DNA of 64,000 bases from a virus. How positions within the stretch are numbered: the first letter of the stretch is position 1; each line of letters starts with the position of its first letter. The DNA lies in IMG/VR virus record IMGVR_UViG_3300009433_002011, positions 35,389 through 99,388 of that record. One strand, written 5' to 3'. The notes beneath the pieces are model-generated. The model made no database searches and was not told the DNA's origin. It saw only the letters and a program-made list of their open reading frames with translations. Positions 55,651-63,906 of this stretch are shown here, piece by piece. Made by a program: the position numbers and the translations under genes.

Positions 55651-55848
55651 CTAATTCGCCGTATCTCCAGAGTAATATCTAACGTCGTCAAACCTGTCGG
55701 TTAGATTTGACTGTATAGTTCCAGAGGGTTGATGAGAATTAAGATCTGGATCTCTTTTAGAAAATTCGCCGGTATTATTTTGATACGTTATAATGGTGCC
55801 ATTCTTTATAACTTTCGATGTAATAACTGGCCTGATTACGTCTGACAT
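55651..55848 (-). CDS. Small unknown protein (65 aa)
   Basis: A 65-residue polar protein, MSDVIRPVITSKVIKNGTIITYQNN then an Asp/Ser-rich end. GGAGAGAAAA precedes ATG 55848. Coupled to both neighbours in the late operon. Too short and plain to assign, but the ribosome site and gap-free placement support it. Confidence 0.7.
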   Translation of the reverse strand: MSDVIRPVITSKVIKNGTIITYQNNTGEFSKRDPDLNSHQPSGTIQSNLTDRFDDVRYYSGDTAN

Positions 55849-55866
55849 TTTTCTCTCCGAGTATTA

Positions 55867-56811
55867 TTAAATTAATTGACCACTAACCCAACTTGTCCCA
55901 TTGGCTATCATTATAAAACTGTCATTCTTTGCAAATGCTATAGCTCCCGTTTGGTTTGAAGTTATATTAGTTATAACTTGCTGAACAGTATCATAAACGG
56001 GAACGGCTAAATTACCACTGCTATTTATTATCTGATTTACGCCATTTATGTCATCAAACCTTAGAGGTCTAAATGATGGGTAATCACTTGTGCAACCACA
56101 ATCTCCAGATGGACCAGCAAATACGGTGCTAGCGGGTTGTTTTTTTAATAGTATGTTTTGGCTTACAACGCCACTAAGCTCAAGCACGTCGTCGGAATAA
56201 GTCGTAGCGTTTAGTTTATTTCTTATAAATGGTTCTAACTGTCTGCCTCCAGAGTATAATGGATTTATGCCACTAAACATAATTCCAGAATCGCCCACAA
56301 TGAATCCTGAAGATCTAATCGTAGACAAGTGATTGTCACCACCCCCAACGTCTATTGCATACTCAGGACTAGACTCTTTGATGCCAAGGTTTGAGTTTGT
56401 AGAATCCCAAACTAAATTGGAATTATAAGCAATCGCATGTTCAGAAGACCAGTAAGCTAAACCGCTGGCTTCAGGTGTGTTTCCACTTGAACTAAATACG
56501 GAATATCTTCCGGGATATGATACATAAACTTGCTTTAACCCAACAGGGAAATCAATAATTGTATCAGAGTCGTTACTAGTGTCAAACGGCGCTCTAGAAA
56601 TCATAGATGCAGTTTCTGTTTCTATGTAAACGCCAGAACCTACCTCATATTTAGAACCATCACTAATAGCGTAAAATAGAGCCTCGCCAGACGCATAGAC
56701 ACCAGAAAAAGAGCTAAAACCATCAAACTTGCCCTCTAGAAGTATAGAGCCAGTTCCTACGCTATAGCTTTTTTCTTTTATTCGATCTCTAAGTTTTATT
56801 TTATCAGACAT
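55867..56811 (-). CDS. Tail-fibre type protein with phage N-terminal domain
   Basis: A 314-residue protein. The first 100 residues follow the phage fibre N-terminal pattern 'DRi.E...t.GTG...L.G...GF.sF......YaI.DG...EVG.GvY': SVGTGSILLEGKFDGFSSF, YAISDGSKYEVGSGVY and FPVGLKQVYVSYPGRY. The remaining 200 are short beta repeats rich in Ser, Gly, Asn, suiting a fibre shaft. It is likely a side-fibre or decoration protein, though its place ahead of the tube gene is unusual for fibres. A GTTTAAATG-type start with AGGG upstream. Confidence 0.85.
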   Translation of the reverse strand: MSDKIKLRDRIKEKSYSVGTGSILLEGKFDGFSSFSGVYASGEALFYAISDGSKYEVGSGVYIETETASMISRAPFDTSNDSDTIIDFPVGLKQVYVSYPGRYSVFSSSGNTPEASGLAYWSSEHAIAYNSNLVWDSTNSNLGIKESSPEYAIDVGGGDNHLSTIRSSGFIVGDSGIMFSGINPLYSGGRQLEPFIRNKLNATTYSDDVLELSGVVSQNILLKKQPASTVFAGPSGDCGCTSDYPSFRPLRFDDINGVNQIINSSGNLAVPVYDTVQQVITNITSNQTGAIAFAKNDSFIMIANGTSWVSGQLI

Positions 56812-56818
56812 TTAAACC

Positions 56819-57781
56819 CTAAGTTATAATAATGGGTTCTACGCCAGAATTAGACCCCGGCTCCAAGCCGTAGCAAACTAGCTCGTTTATTTTAGCATTT
56901 ACATTATCATTGTCATCTGTTTTGACGGTAAAGTGTAGGCTTCTAAGATCAGTTCCATCGTCACCTTCTCTAAGAAGTATGCCAACGGTGTTTACGTCTA
57001 TGGTGTCGTAAGTACCGGAAGTACCCTCACCATTACTTGACCCAATAGCTACATAATTGTTATCCATAAATGTACCACTAGTAAAGGTAACTTTAAAAGT
57101 ACCCTTTGCTATTCTTTGAAGACTATGAATGTTGTGGTAAGATCTAATTTCTGGATGATGAGGCGCAGCGTTACCGCTTCCGTCAAAATTTAACCAAGCT
57201 TTTGCGACTCCGTGAAAACTATCCACACTGGATTGATCTTTATTGAATTTTAGATGCCCAGAAGTACCGACGACAACATCATCACCAACCGTTGGACTAT
57301 TGTACACAAATTTTATTCCGTTGTCATTACTGTCGCCATTTACAGTGCCGGAAGAGTTTATCCATTTATTAGATGCTGCAAAATTACCTGTAAGCGCCCT
57401 ACTTCCATTGATAGGAATGTATTGAGTATGCACGTCTCCTACTGTTAACCCAGCTAAATCATTATGCTGGATACCACCGGGACCAAGCCAAGGTCTAAGT
57501 TGGATCTCAGTTCTTTCAGAGACAGTTGGAGAATTTGGAAACATTATTCCAGACTCAACAAAAAGCTTACCTTTGGTGCCATGAGCATTGGAGATGGTCA
57601 CATTGTTAAAAAACGGGAATTCAACTTCTGTATCACCGCTGGCAACAATCCTATTTATGGAAAACACAGTATCTTCCATGTTATGTCTTACGTCTTCAGC
57701 AGAAATAAGACCTGCGTTATTATCTGATAAATCTGCGCCGATACTAGCAAGTAAGTCACCAGAGCTTTTCATAGTAGCCAT
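56819..57781 (-). CDS. Tail-fibre type protein (320 aa)
   Basis: A 320-residue protein. The middle IQHNDLAGLTVGDVHTQYI and INGSRALTGNF match the common fibre segment 'H.dL.gL..ddH.QYl..dGsR.ltG'. The rest is short strands with Ser/Gly/Asn loops. An alternating beta-helix-like shaft is likely. Companion of the fibre protein just downstream. No catalytic motif for depolymerase activity is visible. Confidence 0.85.
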   Translation of the reverse strand: MATMKSSGDLLASIGADLSDNNAGLISAEDVRHNMEDTVFSINRIVASGDTEVEFPFFNNVTISNAHGTKGKLFVESGIMFPNSPTVSERTEIQLRPWLGPGGIQHNDLAGLTVGDVHTQYIPINGSRALTGNFAASNKWINSSGTVNGDSNDNGIKFVYNSPTVGDDVVVGTSGHLKFNKDQSSVDSFHGVAKAWLNFDGSGNAAPHHPEIRSYHNIHSLQRIAKGTFKVTFTSGTFMDNNYVAIGSSNGEGTSGTYDTIDVNTVGILLREGDDGTDLRSLHFTVKTDDNDNVNAKINELVCYGLEPGSNSGVEPIIIT

Positions 57782-57791
57782 TTATTCTCTC

Positions 57792-58310
57792 CTAATAGTT
57801 GAAATATCCGCCAGATCTATGGCCTGTATTATTTCTTGAAATAAATTCTGAACCGGGGGAATAAGGGCCAAGTATGGCATGACCAGCAACACTATTTCCA
57901 GCCCTGTATTCTAGTAGTAAATTTTCGTATTTTTCACATAAATCTTTATAAAGAACTATGAGTGTTTGCGTGACCCCTCTGAGGTCAATTGCAGATGGGC
58001 CATCTTTGATGGATATCGCGTTACCAGACTCTTTCCTTATCTGACTTCCTATGATTATACACGCTGCACGAATGCAAGATAGTGTTACAAAGGGATCGTC
58101 TTTTGTTCCCGCATCTGTAGGGTCGGGCGAAAGTGAGCAAGTCTCTACATTTATTGTGTAAGTATTGTTAAAGTCAACATTCATCACCATCAACTGAGAA
58201 GCCACTAAGATTGAAGTTTCTATTCTTTTATCGCTGTAGGTGTAAGAACTAGAATCTAGATCGTCTACCAGATGTCTTACTATTGTGGACATTTGACCTT
58301 GCCAACTCAT
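57792..58310 (-). CDS. Head-tail connector candidate (172 aa)
   Basis: A 172-residue helical protein. WQGQMSTIVRHLVDDLDSSSYTYSDKRIETSIL has the pattern 'L...iDd....ysd..l...i..A' seen in head-tail connector and adaptor proteins. Helices DPFVTLSCIRAACIIIGSQI and VLYKDLCEKYENLLLEY follow. By position it could be a connector (gp6/gp15-like). AGAGGTAATT precedes ATG 58310. Family assignment is inference. Confidence 0.72.
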   Translation of the reverse strand: MSWQGQMSTIVRHLVDDLDSSSYTYSDKRIETSILVASQLMVMNVDFNNTYTINVETCSLSPDPTDAGTKDDPFVTLSCIRAACIIIGSQIRKESGNAISIKDGPSAIDLRGVTQTLIVLYKDLCEKYENLLLEYRAGNSVAGHAILGPYSPGSEFISRNNTGHRSGGYFNY

Positions 58311-58318
58311 AATTACCT

Positions 58319-58636
58319 CTATAGATTACAGTGTACTTTGAATGTGTGAATATCTGTGTAAAAAGTCCCACTTCCTCCACCAAGAAAAACTCTTCCTTGG
58401 AGCTTGTAGTTTCCAGCTTCATCTAAATCACCCGCAACGGCATCGTAATATATAACGCCTGAAATTGAGCTTCCATCGTCTAGTCTCAGCGCAGACCTAT
58501 TTACAATGGTGTCGCTTGGTTTTCTAAAATCCACTTGTAGCGCAACAGCGCCAGAAACATTGACAACATCTGAACCGTCTTTTACTGTAAGTAAGAATCT
58601 AGTTCCTACGTCGTCCTTATGTATTTCACTAGCCAT
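58319..58636 (-). CDS. Small beta-rich virion protein, BppU N-terminal-like
   Basis: A 105-residue protein. The pattern DVGTRFLLTVKDGSDVVNVSGAVALQVDFRKPS matches the 'd....f.ltv.DG..vvnlsga..i.v.f..p.g' immunoglobulin-like fold found at the N-termini of baseplate proteins (BppU type) and small phage tail proteins. It would be a tail or connector component. Compact single domain; no extra motif. Confidence 0.75.
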   Translation of the reverse strand: MASEIHKDDVGTRFLLTVKDGSDVVNVSGAVALQVDFRKPSDTIVNRSALRLDDGSSISGVIYYDAVAGDLDEAGNYKLQGRVFLGGGSGTFYTDIHTFKVHCNL

Positions 58637-58649
58637 TTATTTTTCCAAA

Positions 58650-58889
58650 CTATAGTTTTAATTGCTGATCTATATAAATGTCGTATTTTACTTGTTTATC
58701 TATACTTGTAGTAAATGATTCCCCTGTATTAATATACACGATATTGCTATATTTTTGGTTAACGTGAATATCTTCAAGAAGTTGTTGGTCTATTGATATA
58801 TCATACTCTACAACCTCTCCGTTAAACGTCTTGGTCATTTCTTCAGACGTACAGAGCGGAAATTCGCTATAACAAACACCTACAAACAT
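58650..58889 (-). CDS. Small repeat-containing protein (79 aa)
   Basis: A 79-residue protein. Two copies of YDISIDQQLL / YDIYIDQQLK lie about 40 residues apart, with a shorter middle unit SNIVYINTGESFTTSIDKQ. That suggests a small beta repeat. Its ATG overlaps the stop of the upstream gene (TAATG). Role unknown, presumably virion. Confidence 0.7.
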   Translation of the reverse strand: MFVGVCYSEFPLCTSEEMTKTFNGEVVEYDISIDQQLLEDIHVNQKYSNIVYINTGESFTTSIDKQVKYDIYIDQQLKL

Positions 58890-59185
58890 TAAATTGCCGG
58901 ATCACTAATTGAGACATTTGTATTCAAAGCATCTGCGGCTTGCTGTTTTGCAAGTCTAATCTCATACGCTGATACATTTTCTGCTAAAAAATTTCTAACC
59001 ATTCTATTGCCAAACTGAGCAAGGGTTTCTGGATTGTCAATCATTTGCGGGTTAATATCAGAAATTGGCTGAGTTGAATCAAAGTCTGGGTTATTTACTT
59101 GATCTGGTCTTCGGTAATTTGCAGCAAAAGATGTCAAGACTCTATTAACGTCTGAGTCTGCGATTTCTATTCTAAATTCTGCCAT
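58889..59185 (-). CDS. Small phage tail-type protein (98 aa)
   Basis: A 98-residue protein: AEFRIEIADSDVNRVLTSFAANYRR, then INPQMIDNPETLAQFGNRM, then AYEIRLAKQQAADAL. The strand at the start, an NPET segment and a helical end resemble small conserved phage virion proteins, but I have no firm family name. It is the first gene after the glycan cassette, with a possible promoter just upstream. Confidence 0.72.
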   Translation of the reverse strand: MAEFRIEIADSDVNRVLTSFAANYRRPDQVNNPDFDSTQPISDINPQMIDNPETLAQFGNRMVRNFLAENVSAYEIRLAKQQAADALNTNVSISDPAI

Positions 59186-59195
59186 AATTTATCCT

Positions 59196-59939
59196 TTATT
59201 TAAGTCTGGCGATATTAATATTATACACTGAATCTGACCAAAAACAGCCAAGATCGTTTAAATACTCATTGTGCATAGTTTTATTCTTGTGGTAGTACAC
59301 AGGAAGTAGGGTAGTTTTTACCCCCATAGCCAGAGAGCAAATAGCAAAATGAAGCCTATCGGTTTTTACCGAAGATAGGGTTGCTGCATATTCCCAATAT
59401 TGCTGAGGTGTGTGACAAAAGAAAGAAGGGTCTTTTCTTTCGGGGGGTGGTATATATTGAAATACAGTTTCTCCGGTTTTTCTAAGAAATGTTTCATCTC
59501 CACCTTTTTCGCAAATAACTTCTGGAAAATCAAATCCTAGCGCTAAATCTGGCACTATATCTCCCCTGCCTATTATATCTCTGCTGACAGAATCCCTGAA
59601 ATATAATCTTTCAAACGGTAAATCTTCCTTCTTAAATACCGATTGAGGTAGCATCCAGCAGGGTATTCCAGACTCAAAAGCCTTTTTTCTTATAGCTGCG
59701 CACTTTGGGTAGCCTACATTTCCGCCAGCAAAAAGCAATAACTTGTCGCATTTGGGTATAGTGTCTTCCGCTAAAGCGTTTACTGTGAAGTGGTCAACAC
59801 CAAACTCTTGGCAAAACCGCCTAGTAGCCAAGTACAGTAAATCATCACCAACATTACCAAATCCGTCTACAATCCCAACCCTAAGACCTTTTAAATCTTC
59901 AAATATTGGCGCAAATAAAGACTTATCAAGCAATCTCAT
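59196..59939 (-). CDS. Polysaccharide pyruvyl transferase-like protein
   Basis: A 247-residue protein of the PS_pyruv_trans (CsaB/WcaK) family. It shows the N-terminal FGNVGDDLLYLATRRF, KLLLFAGGNVGYP (family FAGGG), LYFRDSVSRDII with DLALGF, and the C-terminal KTDRLHFAICSLAMGVKTTLLP (R-x-H block). Known members add pyruvate ketals to glycan sugars. It is shorter than usual (about 300-400). It ends the glycan cassette that interrupts the structural run. Overlaps the sulfotransferase gene by four bases. Confidence 0.83.
   Translation of the reverse strand: MRLLDKSLFAPIFEDLKGLRVGIVDGFGNVGDDLLYLATRRFCQEFGVDHFTVNALAEDTIPKCDKLLLFAGGNVGYPKCAAIRKKAFESGIPCWMLPQSVFKKEDLPFERLYFRDSVSRDIIGRGDIVPDLALGFDFPEVICEKGGDETFLRKTGETVFQYIPPPERKDPSFFCHTPQQYWEYAATLSSVKTDRLHFAICSLAMGVKTTLLPVYYHKNKTMHNEYLNDLGCFWSDSVYNINIARLK
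59220..59228 (-). promoter_or_regulatory. Possible internal late promoter
   Basis: GTGTATAAT on the minus strand (TATAAT at 59225-59220), about 35 bases before ATG 59185. It lies inside the last codons of the pyruvyltransferase-like gene (VYN), where the same motif can occur by chance. No shared flank with the two stronger leader blocks, so confidence is low. Confidence 0.3.
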
Positions 59940-60505
59940 TTCTCGTATCTACCTTCCAGAAAATCACTATAATGTAAATAGTATATCATATCTTTGTGGT
60001 ATTGTGTTAGAGTAAAGTCGAGATCGTCAGACTTATTACTATGAGGGAAAGCGTGTTCTTCTTTAAAAAGATTTAGTTCACGCAATCCATTTTCTACATC
60101 TTCTACTTTTAACAAATAATCATATTTGTACATCTTTGTTGCTGGAAACTTTATCAATTGCTTGGAATGAATCATCAGCCAATCGTCAAAGCTAAGTTCG
60201 CTGTTGCTTTTAAGAGCATGTTTCCACTGACTAAGCGCTCTGTCATAGGGGTTTCTAATTGGAAGAACTTTAGTGTAATTTGTAGCCCTTTTAGAAAACC
60301 AGTTTGTATGCCCTAAAGCTGGCTCATGTTCTGGTTGGGCGACATCGTTTGGTAGGTATGGCACTGGACCCTGAACAAAAACAAACTTATCAACACCAAA
60401 CACCTTATAGCTCGTTAAATAATTAGCGATAGACGTGCTGTAATTCTTGAAGGGTTGCCAAACTAAAATATTTTTAGAGTTATTTATTAACATGTCTCTT
60501 TCCAT
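59936..60505 (-). CDS. Sulfotransferase-like protein
   Basis: A 189-residue PAPS-type sulfotransferase family protein. The 5'-phosphosulfate loop is QPFKNYSTSIANYL (K20, S23, T24) and the 3'-phosphate motif is VLPIRNPYDRALSQW (R84, S92). It is a short member without clear membrane anchors. It would transfer sulfate from host PAPS to a sugar or protein. Between a GT8-like gene and a pyruvyltransferase-like gene it likely modifies the same glycan. Its first codons overlap the previous gene by 19 bases. Confidence 0.85.
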   Translation of the reverse strand: MERDMLINNSKNILVWQPFKNYSTSIANYLTSYKVFGVDKFVFVQGPVPYLPNDVAQPEHEPALGHTNWFSKRATNYTKVLPIRNPYDRALSQWKHALKSNSELSFDDWLMIHSKQLIKFPATKMYKYDYLLKVEDVENGLRELNLFKEEHAFPHSNKSDDLDFTLTQYHKDMIYYLHYSDFLEGRYEK

Positions 60506-61284
60506 AATGGCCTAAAAGACTCTTGGTGATCTACCTCTGGTTGTGGAAAATATCCGTAATCACCCTGAGTTATTCTCTTTAAAAGCTCTAACCTATAGTT
60601 AATTGGTCTACAGCCATTTAGGTGTACAAAATAAGCGTCTTCAATCTTAGACCAGAACCCAAAGTCTATAAACTCTAGGTTGTATCTCCAGTCAACCAAC
60701 TCAAAATCGTCCTCGTCTAAATTAAGAATAAGATAATCTTGATCAAAGCACCATGTTTTATAATAAGGATTTTTTGGTTGTGAATACTTTTCAGCAAGTC
60801 TTTTAGGAAAAAACATCATACCACCATTTGGCTGAACGGCTCTATTGTTTTTATAAAAATCAGGATAATCTTCTAAGATCAAAAATCTTTCGTAGCAAAA
60901 ATGCTTAAATAAAGTATAGTGGTAAGAGTTTTTTAGTATGTGAAATTCATCTACAAAGGATATTTTATCTTTATTAAATACGTCAAATACATTTGGAGAA
61001 CCCTGCTTAACTACAATGTCGCAATCTAAGTACAAGGTATGTTCGTATTTCTCGACTACTTGTCTCAATCTATACTTATTAGACATAGGCCAGTCTTGGG
61101 ATAAATCTCCGTCTAGCTCAACGTAGTCAGCGCCACAAGAGTTAGCGTAATTTAATATGTTTGACCTTGTTATATCAAGCTGTCTTGAGGCAATATCATT
61201 GGCTGGAATTACACAAATAGCAATGTCTGAATTTTGACGAGGTAGAACATCATCAAATTGTATCACAGGAGTTAGTGGCTTCAT
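60487..61284 (-). CDS. GT8-like glycosyltransferase
   Basis: A 265-residue GT-A transferase. DxD is in TLYLDCDIVVK (D87, D89). PNGGMMFFPK and CFDQDYLILNL are the usual mid-protein elements, and YFVHLNGCRPINY gives the late histidine. N-terminal half binds nucleotide sugar. Grouped with the sulfotransferase and the PRTase-HAD fusion. Donor and acceptor unknown. Its ATG overlaps the stop of the fusion gene (ATGA type). Confidence 0.85.
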   Translation of the reverse strand: MKPLTPVIQFDDVLPRQNSDIAICVIPANDIASRQLDITRSNILNYANSCGADYVELDGDLSQDWPMSNKYRLRQVVEKYEHTLYLDCDIVVKQGSPNVFDVFNKDKISFVDEFHILKNSYHYTLFKHFCYERFLILEDYPDFYKNNRAVQPNGGMMFFPKRLAEKYSQPKNPYYKTWCFDQDYLILNLDEDDFELVDWRYNLEFIDFGFWSKIEDAYFVHLNGCRPINYRLELLKRITQGDYGYFPQPEVDHQESFRPLWKETC

Positions 61285-62312
61285 CTAAACGACCCCTCCT
61301 CTGGGCATATTATAAGTCTTTCGCTCTGAGATCTCATAAGTTGCGCCTCAAGTTTTTCGCTCTCCATAAAAAAATGAGCATCAACTTCGCGCAAAACATC
61401 TGATTTAAACTTAGCGGCCTCTACTGCATGGTTAGCATCTCTCTCCTGTTGTCTTTCACTAGGAAACATTCTAAGAAATCTATATTTTACTTTGTGTTTT
61501 TCCAGCCACTCTTCTGTTTCGTCTCTGTATTTTTCAAGCCTTGCTGTTACTATACCCTTGCACGTATGTACTTTTGGTAACCTGTGATGATAAGGTTCTA
61601 CATTTTTTATATAATCAATATATTTTTCTTCATCTTTAGCAATTTGATATGGAACATTAGGGCATAGTATTCCGTCGAAATCAAGTAGACACTGACTAAC
61701 GTAAGAACTATTAAAAAAATTCCACTCTAATAAATGTGGAGGTGGTAACTTTTTACCGTAGAGATCAACTAATTTTAACGAAGAAGGATGTACATATAAA
61801 GAACCGAATAGAAAATTATCTCTACCTAGTTGTTTTTTTATACGGGCTAATGAATTACCTGCATATACCGTATCGTCTAAAACCAAAATCTTGCCGTCTA
61901 AATCTTTATGGTTCTCCATTCTCTTTCCGCCAAACTTACATACTCCAGACATAGGTTCAACAGAACCGTCTTTTTGCATAGAATACAAAGGAAGGTTAAG
62001 CATAACAGAGCAAAAGCTTGCAGGTAAAAATCCAGACCTTGGAACTGGCGCAATTCCTTTTATGTTTAAGTTAGCTATTTTTGGTATAAGATAATCTACA
62101 CAGTCTTTTATCAACTGTTGATTAGTAATATATTTACCATCAAGAACTAATTTTCTTCTATCGTGCTTTTTATCGCAATCTATCTTATAACTTGCTCTTT
62201 CTTCTTCACTAGCACCCTGACACCACTGCCAGTTTGGTGGGCTGTATGTCATTTCCTGTCTAAAATATTCACAATAACCCGCTTGAGGGCATTGACATTC
62301 CTTAACCGACAT
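61281..62312 (-). CDS. Phosphoribosyltransferase-HAD hydrolase fusion
   Basis: A 343-residue two-domain protein. Residues 1-40 hold a Cys cluster (CQCPQAGYCEYF, WQWCQG). Residues about 85-190 are a phosphoribosyltransferase fold with the PRPP loop KILVLDDTVYAGNS (D146, D147, G152). Residues about 205-340 are a HAD-like phosphatase: CLLDFDGILCP (D211, D213), KGIVTAR (motif II) and AAKFKSDVL (motif III region), with DAHFFMES near the end. The fusion could release or recycle a phospho-sugar, but the reaction is unknown. It is the first gene of the cassette. Confidence 0.85.
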   Translation of the reverse strand: MSVKECQCPQAGYCEYFRQEMTYSPPNWQWCQGASEEERASYKIDCDKKHDRRKLVLDGKYITNQQLIKDCVDYLIPKIANLNIKGIAPVPRSGFLPASFCSVMLNLPLYSMQKDGSVEPMSGVCKFGGKRMENHKDLDGKILVLDDTVYAGNSLARIKKQLGRDNFLFGSLYVHPSSLKLVDLYGKKLPPPHLLEWNFFNSSYVSQCLLDFDGILCPNVPYQIAKDEEKYIDYIKNVEPYHHRLPKVHTCKGIVTARLEKYRDETEEWLEKHKVKYRFLRMFPSERQQERDANHAVEAAKFKSDVLREVDAHFFMESEKLEAQLMRSQSERLIICPEEGSFR

Positions 62313-62320
62313 TATTAATC

Positions 62321-62728
62321 CTATATAAAAACGTTAAATGCTTCCCCTAAAACCATTACCACTTTGTGATCTGCGATTTGAGGTGAACCAGAACTTCCCC
62401 CTCCTCGATGTAAGTCGGCGGGAGAGTCGTCACCAGTATTAGCAGTATCGTATATGTATTTCAAAGTCATTTCGGGTTGATCGCCAAATTCTCCGGTTTC
62501 ACCAATGGCGGTTATTAAATAAACATAAGTAGATGCAACGGTACTGCTAGTGCCTGCTCCAGCCGTTCTTTTTTCGGCATATACAAATTGACCAACTTGT
62601 ACTGCGCTTATGTCTTGCCCTGAATCATATGTTACTGTATAACTAGGACCAGAACCGCCCACGGAGCCTTCATTGTACGATTCTACTGTAGCTATAATTA
62701 CAACGTGGTTTCTTAAATTCCTAGCCAT
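62321..62728 (-). CDS. Small virion-associated protein (135 aa)
   Basis: A 135-residue beta-rich protein (VVIIATVESYNEGS, SYTVTYDSGQDISAVQVGQFVY). The last part is a Gly/Ser-rich loop and HKVVMVLGEAFNVFI. A small tail or decoration protein is likely. Starts on the stop of the fibre-like gene (TAATG). Confidence 0.75.
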   Translation of the reverse strand: MARNLRNHVVIIATVESYNEGSVGGSGPSYTVTYDSGQDISAVQVGQFVYAEKRTAGAGTSSTVASTYVYLITAIGETGEFGDQPEMTLKYIYDTANTGDDSPADLHRGGGSSGSPQIADHKVVMVLGEAFNVFI

Positions 62729-63906
62729 TATTTAATATCCTGACCAATAATAAACGCCATAACATTTGTTACAGTACTTTCAAATATAAATCCATAAACA
62801 TCAACAGCGTTGTTTGATTCTGTCAAGGTAGGCACAATACCTCCAGCCCACTTAATAGTGGCATTACCACCGTTGACATCTACATCATTAAATCCTTCAC
62901 TAGAGTTCAAGTCAATATGTGAGCTATGTTGTTTGAATCTAACTATAACTCTCTGACCAGCGGTTACATTTGTGAAGTTAATTCTTGTAGCATCTGCGTT
63001 CATAAGTATTTCATGATAGTTAGAAGTGCTGCAATCAATATCCACAATACCACCATCGGTAGCAGTGTTTGGAGCTTGGTTGATAGAACCTCCAGCAGTT
63101 ATCTTGTCGGTAGTTGTTATACTATCAACGTAAGCATCTTTCCAGCGAACACTAGTAGCACCTAAGTCAACATCGCTATCTGTTTGCGGGCCAAACACGC
63201 CATCAGCAACGTACACTTGTTCTGCGTTAGCTGCATAAAAGTGAATTTCATCTTCCGTCTCAAAGTCAATCTTTGTCTGATCATCTTCACCAATTTTAAC
63301 ATCAGTTGCTAATATAGACGTAATATTAGTTTGAGCAGCATCCACAGATAAGGTTAAATCATAAGGGTCGCCATCTGACCCATCGCTGACATCCGTCCAA
63401 TTTGTAGTGATCCCATCACCAATAATTTTAACTTCTTTTCCATCGGAGACTGTAACCTCAGTCCCATCATCATCTTCTAGGATAAAATTAGACATACCGG
63501 CACTGGGCGCAGTCGTTAAAGTTGTATTATCAGAAAATCTTACACCACTAATACCAAGAGCAACACCACTTATATTTATTAAAGAGTCATTGCCAGTAAG
63601 ATCATTAAATAATAATGTACCACTGCCATATTCACATATTTTTACCTGAGCATCAGAGTTAACTTCTATGGACGGTAGACCTGTAATATCTGAAACACTA
63701 AATATAGTACCACTAGAAAGGTTATCTGTAATACCAAATAATTGACCTTGAGTACCTTCAAAAATTAAAGCAGACCCTGATCCAGCGCCAGCGCTTTGAT
63801 AACTAGACAGAACGTTAAGCTCTATAGCGCTATCATACGTGCCGCTACCACGAAACAGTATTTGTGGCTCACCGCTTCCGGGTGTTATTAGAATGTCTTG
63901 CGCCAT
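62728..63906 (-). CDS. Tail-fibre or spike type protein (392 aa)
   Basis: A 392-residue protein of short strands with Thr/Ser/Asp-Gly loops (GSGTYDSAIELNVLSSYQ, TLSVDAAQTNITSILATDV). LGATSVRWKDAYVDSITTTDKI is the widespread phage fibre repeat 'lG....rW.dvyvd.i.t.d'. The last 100 residues form a compact beta domain. A fibre or spike is likely. GGAGATATACAT precedes ATG 63906, and the previous gene's stop shares one base with it. Confidence 0.85.
   Translation of the reverse strand: MAQDILITPGSGEPQILFRGSGTYDSAIELNVLSSYQSAGAGSGSALIFEGTQGQLFGITDNLSSGTIFSVSDITGLPSIEVNSDAQVKICEYGSGTLLFNDLTGNDSLINISGVALGISGVRFSDNTTLTTAPSAGMSNFILEDDDGTEVTVSDGKEVKIIGDGITTNWTDVSDGSDGDPYDLTLSVDAAQTNITSILATDVKIGEDDQTKIDFETEDEIHFYAANAEQVYVADGVFGPQTDSDVDLGATSVRWKDAYVDSITTTDKITAGGSINQAPNTATDGGIVDIDCSTSNYHEILMNADATRINFTNVTAGQRVIVRFKQHSSHIDLNSSEGFNDVDVNGGNATIKWAGGIVPTLTESNNAVDVYGFIFESTVTNVMAFIIGQDIK

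Noticed and set aside
55647-55691. Longer start for the protein at 55164
   Set aside because: The extra codons overlap 41 bases of the previous gene; ATG 55646 follows its stop closely.
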